NCBI GenBank assembly: GCA_041306075.1
Contig: JBFYKH010000040.1
Coordinates: 1-7,589 of the forward strand
Direction: 5' to 3'
DNA length: 7,589 bases
Source of the DNA: JAHIYG01 sp041306075
GTDB taxonomy: Archaea; Altiarchaeota; Altiarchaeia; IMC4; SCGC-AAA252-I15
The position numbers and the translations under genes are program-made. The notes beneath the pieces are model-generated. The model did not search any database. It was not told the DNA's origin and saw only the letters and a program-made list of their open reading frames with translations. Position 1 is the first letter of the stretch. Each line of letters starts with the position of its first letter. This document shows, piece by piece, positions 1-7,400 of the stretch.

Positions 1-204
1 GTCGCGGTCCAGGCAGCATTTTCTCCCGACGAGCAGGTACGGCGGGTTACAGACCGGCTCCTCGGGCCTGTCTTCACGTTCCCCGCCGCGGCCGAAGAGG
101 CCGAGTATGAACTTTATTACGTCGTCGAACGAGAATGCCGACGCGTCAGCTGACAAGAGGACTGCGATGACGAACAGGCCCGCTAAAACCTTCCACCCGG
201 CCAT
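1..204 (-). CDS. Exported cysteine-containing archaeal protein, N-terminal fragment (runs off left edge)
   Basis: An open frame of 68 codons begins at the ATG at 204 and is still open at the window edge, so the C-terminus is missing. Residues 1-23 look like a Sec signal peptide: a short start with one Lys (MAGWK), a hydrophobic core (about residues 6-18), and a likely signal peptidase site after A-S-A (residues 21-23). Residues 24-40 form a hydrophobic, possibly amphipathic stretch (FSFDDVIKFILGLFGRG), followed by a charged linker rich in Glu, Arg and Pro. The visible end has Cys52, then a CC pair at 63-64 in CCLDRD, resembling the 'C...GxxCCLDxN' pattern of many archaeal cell-surface proteins of unknown function. 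It is co-directional with argF, 37 bp downstream, but has its own TATA box (225-232) and no Shine-Dalgarno, so it is probably transcribed separately. Function unknown; extracytoplasmic location is inferred from the signal peptide. Confidence 0.8.
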   Translation of the reverse strand, partial: MAGWKVLAGLFVIAVLLSADASAFSFDDVIKFILGLFGRGGEREDRPEEPVCNPPYLLVGRKCCLDRD

Positions 205-224
205 GGTAATGTAATAGCAGGGGG

Positions 225-232
225 TATAAAAA
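225..232 (-). promoter_or_regulatory. Archaeal TATA box for the exported-protein gene; probable leaderless transcript
   Basis: The minus strand reads TTTTTATA here (TATTTTTATA if 225-234 is taken). Its centre lies about 25 nt upstream of the A of the ATG at 204, which is the usual distance from an archaeal TATA box to the transcription start. The mRNA would therefore begin at or within a nucleotide or two of the start codon. The intervening sequence (CTGCTATTACATTACC) has no Shine-Dalgarno, which fits a leaderless mRNA. The T-run lies just past the argF stop codon and could also help terminate argF transcription, since archaeal RNA polymerase can terminate at T-stretches. The second role is speculative. 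Confidence 0.65.
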
Positions 233-241
233 TACGCGGCT

Positions 242-1123
242 TCAGACTTTCGCGCCGAGGAGCCTCATCATAACGGCCTTCTGTGCGTGGAGGCGGTTCT
301 CGGCCTGGTCGAAGACGATGGATTTCGGGCTGTCCATTGCGTCGTCCGCGGCCTCGCATCCCCTCAGGACCGGCATGCAGTGCATGAAATACGCGTCGCC
401 CAGGAGCTTCCTCGTCACCGTCCAGCCCTTGAACGCCGCGAGCCTCTTCCGCTTCTCCTTCTCCTGGCCCATGCTCACCCACACGTCCGTGTATACGGCG
501 TCGGCGTCCCTGACCGCCTCTTCCCTGCTGTTGGTGAGCGTTAGTCCGCGTCCGAGGCCGTATTCGACCGCCTTTTTGTCCGGCTCGTAGCCCTTGGGGG
601 TGGCGACCGTTATCTTGGCGCCGACCTTGCAGCACCCGAATATAAGGCTGTTGCACACGTTGTTGCCGTCGCCGACGTACGCGAGCCTGAACTTGTACGT
701 GCCGAGCTTCTCCCTGACGGTCATCACGTCTGCCATCGCCTGGCATGGGTGCTCCATGTCGCAGAGGGCGTTGATGACCGGCTTCCCGGAGGCTTCGGCT
801 ATCTCCTCGACCTCGCGGTGCCTGAACACCCTGGCAAGTAGTATGTCGCTGTAGCGGTCGATGCACTTTGTCTCGTCCTTGAGCTCGCCCTTGGCGAAGT
901 TGGTCGTCCTGAGGTCCAGGTATATGGCGTGGCCGCCGAGCTGGAACATCCCTGCCTCGAACGAGACCCGGGTGCGGGTGGACGGCTTCATGAACAGCAT
1001 CGTCAGGACCTTCCCCTCGAGGGAGTGCCGGTAGGATGCGGGGTCTGATTTCATGCGGATGGCGTCCTCGATGGCGTCTTTAATCCATCTCCCGTCCACA
1101 TCCCTCAAAGCAAGGAGGTCCAT
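242..1123 (-). CDS. argF: Ornithine carbamoyltransferase
   Basis: This cytoplasmic enzyme transfers the carbamoyl group of carbamoyl phosphate to L-ornithine, giving citrulline and phosphate in arginine synthesis. At 293 residues it is slightly short but complete. The N-terminal carbamoyl-phosphate domain has the STRTR phosphate-binding motif at residues 48-52 and the HPCQ motif at 125-128. The C-terminal ornithine domain has GDGNNVCNS at 151-159, the ornithine-loop motif DVWVSMG at 213-219, HCMP at 248-251 with the catalytic-type Cys249, and ENRLHAQ at 275-281. The SMG loop and HC-x-P favour ornithine over aspartate as substrate, so pyrB is excluded. Oddities are FMKPSTRTR where FEKPSTRTR is common, and TTNFAKGE where the family usually has a QLGRGE-like segment. 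The ATG at 1123 is chosen because MDLLAL matches the family N-terminus. It lies 29 bp after the carB copy B stop, with no Shine-Dalgarno; translation may depend on a leaderless start or on coupling. Confidence 0.95.
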   Translation of the reverse strand: MDLLALRDVDGRWIKDAIEDAIRMKSDPASYRHSLEGKVLTMLFMKPSTRTRVSFEAGMFQLGGHAIYLDLRTTNFAKGELKDETKCIDRYSDILLARVFRHREVEEIAEASGKPVINALCDMEHPCQAMADVMTVREKLGTYKFRLAYVGDGNNVCNSLIFGCCKVGAKITVATPKGYEPDKKAVEYGLGRGLTLTNSREEAVRDADAVYTDVWVSMGQEKEKRKRLAAFKGWTVTRKLLGDAYFMHCMPVLRGCEAADDAMDSPKSIVFDQAENRLHAQKAVMMRLLGAKV

Positions 1124-1144
1124 GAGAATTTATCGTAGTCCAGG

Positions 1145-1151
1145 AAATTAA
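1145..1151 (-). promoter_or_regulatory. AT-rich TATA-like element before argF (weak)
   Basis: The 29-bp gap between carB copy B and argF contains TTAATTT on the minus strand, centred about 25 nt before the argF ATG. This is the spacing expected for a leaderless archaeal promoter. The match to a TATA box is poor and the tract touches the carB stop region, so it may be coincidence. The absence of a Shine-Dalgarno before argF is what makes it worth recording. Confidence 0.3.
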
Positions 1152-1152
1152 G

Positions 1153-4100
1153 CTATCGTTTCCCCGGCCGCCTCGCAGCCTTGAGTGCGTAATCCTGCAG
1201 GGCCTTCACGCCCACCCCCGACTTGTTCAATGCCGCTATCCCGGCCGCCGCCGCCCTCGCGGCCTCGACGGTCGTCATGTACGGTATCCTGTGCCTTATC
1301 GCCGCCTTCCGTATGTAGGCTGACTCGTCCTGGCTTGCCAGGCCGGAGGGCACGTTCATTATCAGGTTGATTCTCCCGTTGACCACGTCGTCGAGGATGT
1401 TTGGCCGCCCTTCGCTTATCTTCATGGCCGGGCCGCATGGGAGTCCGCGCTTTTGGAAGTAGTCTCGGGTGCCTTCGGTCGCCACTATCGCATAGCCTAG
1501 CCCGGACAGCTTTTTCGCGACCTTCATGGCCTCGCCCTTGTTCTCGCCCGGGGCTATCGAGAAGAGGACGGTTCCGGCGAGAGGAAGCGCGTACCCGGCC
1601 GCCTCCTGCGCCTTGTAGTAGGCTACGCCGACGTCGTCTGCGAGGCCCATCACCTCGCCCGTCGACCTCATCTCGGGGCCGAGGACCGGGTCCACGTCCG
1701 GGAACTTGTCGAACGGGAAGACGGACTCCTTGACCCCCACGTGGCTGACGTCCGAGGCCTTCGGGAGCGCCTCACTCAGCCTGTGGCCGAGCATGACCTT
1801 CGTCGCGACCCTTGCCATGTTGACGCCCATCACCTTGCTGACTATGGGGACTGTCCTTGACGCCCTCGGGTTCGCCTCGAGGATGTACAGCCGGTCGTCG
1901 GCGATGGCGTATTGCACGTTCATGAGGCCCTTGACCTTCAGCGCCTTGGCGAGCTTCGTGGTGTAGCGTTTTATCGACTTCATGTGCTTTTCGGGTATGT
2001 GCCGGGAGGGTATGATGCATGCGCTGTCTCCGCTGTGTATGCCCGCGAGCTCGATGTGCTCCATGATGGAGGGTATGCAAACGTCCCTGCCGTCGCTTAT
2101 GGCGTCGACCTCCACTTCCATCGCGTCGACGAGGAACTTGTCTATGAGGAGGGGGTATTCGGGGCTGATGTCTATGGCTGTCTTCGCGTAGTCGATGAGC
2201 ATCCGCTCGTCGTATACTATGCGCATCCCCCTTCCGCCGAGGACGAACGACGGCCGCACCATCAGGGGGTACCCTATGCCGTCGGCGACTTTCATGGCCT
2301 CCCCGACCGATGTGGCGGTGCCGCTCTTCGGCTGGGGTATCCTCAGCTTCGCGACGATTCTGCTGAATTTCCTGCGGTCCTCCGCGAGGCTGATGCTCTT
2401 GGGGCTGGTGCCTAGCACCTTCACGCCCGAGCGGTTGAGCTCCTCCGCTATGTTCAGGGGCGTCTGGCCGCCGAACTGGACGATGGCACCCATCGGCTTC
2501 TCCTTGTGGTATATGCTGAGCACGTCCTCCACGGTCAAGGGCTCGAAGTACAGCTTGTCTGAGGTGTCGTAGTCGGTGGAGACGGTCTCCGGGTTGCAGT
2601 TGACGAGTATGGATTCGATGCCCTCCTCCTTGAGCGCTAACGCGGCGTGGACGCACGTGTAGTCGAACTCGATTCCCTGGCCGATGCGGTTCGGCCCCCC
2701 TCCGAGGACCATGACCTTCGGCTTCCTGCTGACCGGGACGGTGTCGGCGGCGTTATAGGTGGAGTAGTAGTATGCGGCGTCCGCCCCGCTCACCGGAACC
2801 TGGGAGTAGGATTCAACGCACCCGAGCCTCAGCCTGCGGGAGCGGACCTCGTCCTCCTTCCCGCCCGTCAGCTCCGACAGGTAACGGTCCGAGAAGCCGC
2901 TCTTCTTGGCTTCCAGGAGAAGTTCGTCCGGGAGCCGTTTGCCGGCGCACAGCTTGATGCGCTCCTCGAGTTCGACCAGCTCCCCCATCTGCCTGATGAA
3001 CCATACGCCGATTTTCGTGAGGCCGTAGAGCTCCTCCGGTGTCACGCCCTTGCGCAGGGCCTCGTACATCAGGAATATCCGCTCGCTCGACGGGTATGCA
3101 AGCATTTCCCTGAGCTCGTTGACGCCGAGCCGCTCGAAGTCCTTCGCGTGGCCGAGGCCGTATCGCTTTATCTCGAGGGACCTTATGGCCTTCTGGAGCG
3201 CCTCCTTGAAGGTCGCGCCGATGCTCATGACCTCGCCGACGGACTGCATCTGGGTTCCGAGGCGGTCCCTGGCCTGAGGGAACTTCTCGAACGCCCAGCG
3301 GGCGAACTTGACGACCACGTAGTCGCCGGAGGGGACGTACCTGTCGAGGGTCCCGTCGCGGTAGTAGGGTATCTCGTCGAGGGTGATGCCGACCGCGAGC
3401 TTGGTGGAGATGCGGGCTATCGGGAACCCGGTCGCCTTCGAGGCGAGCGCGGAGGAGCGGGACGTCCTCGGGTTTATCTCGATGATGACCACCCGGTCGT
3501 CGACTATGTTATGGGCGAACTGGATGTTGCAGCCTCCGAGGACGCCTATTGCGTCGACTATCCGGTACGACATCTCCTCTAGCCGCTCCTGCAGCTTCAC
3601 GGGGACGGTCAGCATCGGGGCGACGCAGAAGCTGTCGCCGGTGTGGACGCCCATCGGGTCGACGTTCTCTATGAAACAGACCGTTATCTTGTTGCCTTTG
3701 GCGTCGCGGACGACCTCGAGTTCCAGCTCCTCCCAGCCGAGGACCGACTCTTCCACGAGCACCTGCTGTGCCATGCTCGCCGCAAGGCCGCGGGCGACGA
3801 TTATCCTGAGTTCCTCGACGTTGTAGGCTATGCCGCCGCCGGTGCCTCCGAGGGTGTATGCCGGCCGCAGGACCACTGGGTACCCCAGGTCCCGGGCTAT
3901 CGCCTCCGCCTCTTCGACGGAGTGGGATATGCTGCTCTTGGGCATGTCTATGCCGAGGCCGCTCATCGTCTCCTTGAAGACCTCCCTGTCTTCGCCGCGC
4001 TCGATGGCGTCGGCCTTGACGCCGATGAGCTCGACGCCGTATTTCGCAAGGATGCCTTTCCTGCTCAGCTGCGAGGAGAGGTTCAGGCCGGTCTGGCCTC

Positions 4101-4371
4101 CGAGGTTCGGGAGCAGGGCGTCGGGGCGCTCCTTGGCGATTATCCGCTCCAGGTATTCGGGGGTGAGGGGCTCGATGTACGTGCGGTCCGCCATGCCGGG
4201 GTCGGTCATTATGGTGGCCGGGTTGGAGTTGACGAGGACGACCTCGTAACCCTCCTCCCGGAGGGCCTTGCACGCCTGGGTCCCGGAGTAGTCGAATTCG
4301 CAGGCCTGGCCGATGATGATGGGGCCTGAGCCTATGACGAGGACTTTCCGTATGTCAGTGCGCCGTGGCAT
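1153..4371 (-). CDS. carB: Carbamoyl-phosphate synthase large subunit, copy B (argF-proximal)
   Basis: The enzyme makes carbamoyl phosphate from bicarbonate, ammonia (from glutamine via CarA) and two ATP. The protein is 1072 residues, matching the usual ~1070. Order: carboxyphosphate synthetase half (about 1-400), helical oligomerisation domain (about 402-552), carbamoyl-phosphate synthetase half (about 553-935), and MGS-like effector domain (about 936-1072). ATP-grasp residues are present in both halves: R129, R169, the GGTGGG loop at 175-180, E298/N300/R302 in EINPR, then R706 and E832/N834/R836 in EANPR. Residues 338-365 contain RDGTLDRYVPSGDY and ARWAFEKFP, and 246-256 read DSFCVAPMLTV; these differ from the E. 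coli-type sequence that copy A carries. The effector domain keeps ATEGT (964-968) but has NVPSG (1006-1010). The start at 4371 is backed by GGAGG nine bases upstream and the family-typical MPRRTDIRKVLVIGSGP. It lies between copy A (57-bp gap) and argF (29-bp gap). A role in arginine supply is inferred from position. Confidence 0.97.
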   Translation of the reverse strand: MPRRTDIRKVLVIGSGPIIIGQACEFDYSGTQACKALREEGYEVVLVNSNPATIMTDPGMADRTYIEPLTPEYLERIIAKERPDALLPNLGGQTGLNLSSQLSRKGILAKYGVELIGVKADAIERGEDREVFKETMSGLGIDMPKSSISHSVEEAEAIARDLGYPVVLRPAYTLGGTGGGIAYNVEELRIIVARGLAASMAQQVLVEESVLGWEELELEVVRDAKGNKITVCFIENVDPMGVHTGDSFCVAPMLTVPVKLQERLEEMSYRIVDAIGVLGGCNIQFAHNIVDDRVVIIEINPRTSRSSALASKATGFPIARISTKLAVGITLDEIPYYRDGTLDRYVPSGDYVVVKFARWAFEKFPQARDRLGTQMQSVGEVMSIGATFKEALQKAIRSLEIKRYGLGHAKDFERLGVNELREMLAYPSSERIFLMYEALRKGVTPEELYGLTKIGVWFIRQMGELVELEERIKLCAGKRLPDELLLEAKKSGFSDRYLSELTGGKEDEVRSRRLRLGCVESYSQVPVSGADAAYYYSTYNAADTVPVSRKPKVMVLGGGPNRIGQGIEFDYTCVHAALALKEEGIESILVNCNPETVSTDYDTSDKLYFEPLTVEDVLSIYHKEKPMGAIVQFGGQTPLNIAEELNRSGVKVLGTSPKSISLAEDRRKFSRIVAKLRIPQPKSGTATSVGEAMKVADGIGYPLMVRPSFVLGGRGMRIVYDERMLIDYAKTAIDISPEYPLLIDKFLVDAMEVEVDAISDGRDVCIPSIMEHIELAGIHSGDSACIIPSRHIPEKHMKSIKRYTTKLAKALKVKGLMNVQYAIADDRLYILEANPRASRTVPIVSKVMGVNMARVATKVMLGHRLSEALPKASDVSHVGVKESVFPFDKFPDVDPVLGPEMRSTGEVMGLADDVGVAYYKAQEAAGYALPLAGTVLFSIAPGENKGEAMKVAKKLSGLGYAIVATEGTRDYFQKRGLPCGPAMKISEGRPNILDDVVNGRINLIMNVPSGLASQDESAYIRKAAIRHRIPYMTTVEAARAAAAGIAALNKSGVGVKALQDYALKAARRPGKR
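3416..3460 (-). repeat. 45-bp perfect repeat shared with 6699-6743
   Basis: Identical over 45 bp in both carB genes. It encodes the RSSALASKATGFPIA segment that follows the catalytic NPR of the first ATP-grasp half. Protein conservation explains part of the match, but identity at every third codon position is notable because flanking sequence differs. Confidence 0.85.
4220..4279 (-). repeat. 60-bp perfect repeat shared with 7506-7565 (carB B versus carB A)
   Basis: By direct comparison this 60-bp stretch is identical to 7506-7565, including all synonymous positions of about 20 codons (QACKALREEGYEVVLVNSNP). Beyond a single mismatch, another 16 bases match toward the 5' end of the genes. A neighbouring 29-bp tract (4166-4194 versus 7452-7480) is also identical. 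The repeats lie inside the two carB genes about 3.3 kb apart, in direct orientation. Confidence 0.9.
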
Positions 4372-4379
4372 AAAAGATA

Positions 4380-4391
4380 CCCTCCGAAGGG
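4380..4391 (-). promoter_or_regulatory. Short inverted repeat enclosing the Shine-Dalgarno
   Basis: The minus strand reads CCCTTCGGAGGG: a 4-bp stem (CCCT/AGGG) with a TCGG loop. Three of the five Shine-Dalgarno bases lie in the stem and two in the loop. The stem is short, so its effect on ribosome access is uncertain. Confidence 0.35.
4381..4385 (-). promoter_or_regulatory. Shine-Dalgarno of carB copy B
   Basis: GGAGG on the minus strand, with nine bases (GTATCTTTT) before the ATG at 4371. It supports that start codon and shows that this gene has a leader, unlike the exported-protein gene at the left edge. It is partly within a small inverted repeat (4380-4391). Confidence 0.8.
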
Positions 4392-4403
4392 GTGGTATAC
4401 CAC
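4392..4403. promoter_or_regulatory. 12-bp perfect palindrome at the predicted carB copy B transcription start (candidate operator)
   Basis: GTGGTATACCAC is identical to its own reverse complement. It lies between the TATA box (4417-4424) and the Shine-Dalgarno (4381-4385), covering the position about 26 nt downstream of the TATA box where transcription should start (about 4395). A palindrome there is a typical place for a dimeric repressor to block RNA polymerase. No known archaeal operator is recognised by name. Confidence 0.45.
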
Positions 4404-4416
4404 ATGGCTGAGGAGG

Positions 4417-4424
4417 AATATAAA
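4417..4424 (-). promoter_or_regulatory. TATA box of carB copy B
   Basis: TTTATATT on the minus strand, close to the archaeal consensus, begins five bases after the copy A stop codon. The predicted start near 4395 gives a leader of about 24 nt carrying GGAGG. The purine-rich BRE expected just upstream is not clear (GAGCCCA). The position implies that copy B and downstream genes can be transcribed independently of copy A. Confidence 0.6.
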
Positions 4425-4429
4425 TGGGC

Positions 4430-7400
4430 TCAGGCCAGGCCTTGGTAGTCCTGCAGGGCCTTCGGGCCGCAATTTCGGGACTTCACTGCCTCGATGCCTT
4501 CCGCCGCGGCCCGGGCCGCTTCCACAGTAGTGATGTACGGGATCTTATGCTGTATGGCGTTCATGCGGATATATGCGGACGTGCCCTTGTTTGGGCCGCC
4601 CGTGGGCGTGTTGATTATCATCTGTATGCTGCCGTTCAGCATCTCGTCCACTATGTTGGGGCGCGGCTCCCCGATTTTGTTTGCGGTCGCGCAGCTTACC
4701 CCGTGCGCCGAGAGGAACTTCGAGGTCCCGGCCGTGGCCACGAGCTCGTAGCCGAATCCCGAAAGGCGACGGGCCACGTCGAGCATCTTCCCCTTGTCCC
4801 GGTCGGCGAGGGAGAGGAGGACCCTGCCCTTCTCAGGGAGCCTGTTGCCGGCGGCCTCCTCCGCCTTCAGGTAGGCCAGGCCGAAGGAGTCTGCTATGCC
4901 CATGACCTCGCCCGTTGACTTCATCTCGGGGCCGAGTATGGGGTCGACGCCACGGAACTTGTCGAAGGAGAACACCGCCTCCTTGACGGAGTAGTATGCC
5001 GGCCTCCTCGGCTTCAGGTCGACGAGGTCCCTGAGCTTCGCGCCCATCATCACCTTGGTCGCCACCTTCGCTATGGGGACGCCGACGACCTTGCTGACGT
5101 AGGGGACGGTCCTTGACGCCCTGGGGTTCGCCTCGATGATGTAGACTTCGTCGCCGTGTATGGCGTACTGCGCGTTCATCAGGCCCAGCACGTTCAGCTT
5201 CAGCGCTATCCTCCGCGTGTAATCCTCTATCTTCGCCAGGTTCTTCGCGGATATGTTCCGGGGGGGTATGACGCAGGCGCTGTCTCCGCTGTGTATGCCC
5301 GCCAGCTCGATGTGCTCCATCACCGCGGCCATGTAGACGTCCTTCCCGTCGCAGACGGCGTCGACCTCCACCTCGAGGGCGTTGTCCAGGAACTTGTCGA
5401 TGAGCATGGGGTGCTCGTCCGATATCTCCGCCGCGGCCTTCGCGTATTCCCTGAGCATCGACTCGTCGTAGACTATCGCCATCCTCGAGCCTCCGAGGAC
5501 GAACGACGGCCTAACCATCACGGGGTACCCTATCTTCCCTGCGGCCTCGAGCGCGTCCTCCACGGAGTGGGCGGTGTCGCCTTTCGGCTGCGGCACGTGA
5601 AGCTCCTCGATTATGCGGTTGAACAGCTTCCGGTCCTCCGCGGCGTTGATGCTCTCCGGGCTCGTGCCGAGTATCCTGACTCCCTGGTCGCTTATCCTCT
5701 TGGCGAGGTTCAGGGGCGTCTGGCCGCCGAACTGGACGATGAGGCCTTCCGGCTTCTCGTTCTCGTATATGTTGAGGACGTCCTCGGCCGTTATCGGCTC
5801 GAAGTAGAGGCGGTCGGAGGTGTCGTAGTCCGTGGACACGGTCTCCGGATTGTTGTTAACCATTATGGCCTCGTATCCGAGCTCCCTGAGCGCGTATACG
5901 GCGTGCACGCAGCAGTAGTCGAACTCCACGCCCTGCCCTATCCTGTTGGGGCCGGAGCCTATGACCATGACCTTCTTCCGGCCGGTCCGTTTGGAGTCGT
6001 TCTCGTCCTCGTAAGTCGAGTAGTAGTAGGGTGTCTTAGCGTCGAATTCGGCGGCGCACGTGTCCACCATCTTGTAGACGGCCTCGACGCCGGCCTTCTT
6101 CCTTGCCGCCCTCACCCCCCATTCGTCCGAGCCGAATATGCGCGCGAGCTGGTGGTCGGAGAAGCCGGCCTTCTTGGCCTTCGCGAGGAGCGCCCGGTCA
6201 GCCTGGCCTATCTTCACGGTCTCGGCCGCCTTCCTCAGCTGCCCTTCGACGTCCAGTATGGCATTTATACGGTCCAGGAACCACAGGTCGATTCCCGACA
6301 GGCCGGCCACCTCTTCCGGCGTGAACCCGCTCCTGAGGGCGTAGTATATGTAGAACACCCGCTCCGGGGTCGGCCTCTTCAAAAGCTCGACTATCTCCTC
6401 CCGCCCCGGGGACTTGTCCTTCCCGTCCGAGGAGATGCCCATCCGCCCAGTCTCGAGGGACCTCAGCGACTTCTGGAGCGCCTCCTCGAACGTCCGGCCG
6501 ATGCTCATCACCTCGCCGACGCTCTTCATCTGCGTGAAGAGGGTGTTGTCCGACTTCGGGAACTTGTCGAACGCGAACCTGGGCGTCTTCACCACCACGT
6601 AGTCTATGGTGGGCTCGAAGCTCGCCGGCGTCTCCCGGGTAATGTCGTTCCTGAGCTCGTCGAGCGTGTACCCGACCGCCAGCTTCGCGGCTATCTTCGC
6701 TATCGGGAACCCGGTCGCCTTCGAGGCGAGCGCGGAGGAGCGGCTCACCCTCGGGTTCATCTCTATGACGACCATCCTGTCGCCCCTGGGGTCGAGCGCG
6801 AACTGTATGTTGGAGCCGCCGGTGTCGACGCCTATCTCCCTGATGACCGCTATGGAGGCGTCCCTGAGGCGCTGGTACTCCGGGTCGGTGAGCGTCTGCG
6901 CCGGCGCGACCGTGATGCTGTCGCCGGTGTGGACGCCCATCGGGTCGAAGTTCTCTATCGAGCAGATGATGACGACGTTGTCGGCCTTGTCGCGCATCAC
7001 CTCGTACTCGAACTCCTTCCACCCCACCACTGCCTCCTCGATGAGCACCTGCTTTATCATCGACAGCTCGAGGCCGTGCTTCGTTATCTCCGGCAGCTCG
7101 TTCCTGTTGTAGGCTATGCCGCCGCCCGAGCCGCCGAGCGTGAACGCCGGCCTCACGACCACTGGGTAGCCTATCTCCTCCGCGAGCCTGAGCGCCTCCT
7201 CCTCCGTCGTCGCCGGGCCGCTCCGCGGCACCTCGAGGCCTATCTTCTCCATCGCGCGCTTGAAGAGCTCCCTGTCCTCCGCCTTCTTTATGGCTTCGAG
7301 GCTGGCACCGATGAGTTCGACCCCGTACTTCGCCAGGACGCCGGCCTCTCCGAGCTTCATGGAGAGGTTCAGGGCCGTCTGCCCGCCGAGGGTGGGCAGG

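Noticed and set aside
183..866. 227-codon minus-strand frame overlapping argF and running into the next gene
   Set aside because: Alternate frame of argF with Arg/Gly-rich composition; argF in its own frame has all its family motifs.
2647..3582. 311-codon open frame on the plus strand
   Set aside because: Antisense to carB copy B, with the same kind of composition as the antisense frame of copy A and no ribosome site or promoter of its own seen.
3509..4273. 254-codon minus-strand frame inside carB copy B, with a similar one at 6198-7559 in copy A
   Set aside because: These are alternate-frame readings of the carB genes, very rich in Arg, Gly, Pro and His. They begin alike only because they share the 60-bp repeat.
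1153..4371. One carB copy being a pseudogene
   Set aside because: Both copies have unbroken frames of normal length and retain the catalytic Glu, Asn and Arg of both ATP-grasp halves as far as visible.
4355..4405. 16-codon upstream reading frame (ATG at 4405, MWYTTPSEGIFYATAH) overlapping the carB copy B start
   Set aside because: Its ATG is upstream of the predicted transcription start, it has no Shine-Dalgarno, and the peptide shows no arginine attenuator-like feature. It would exist only on read-through transcripts.
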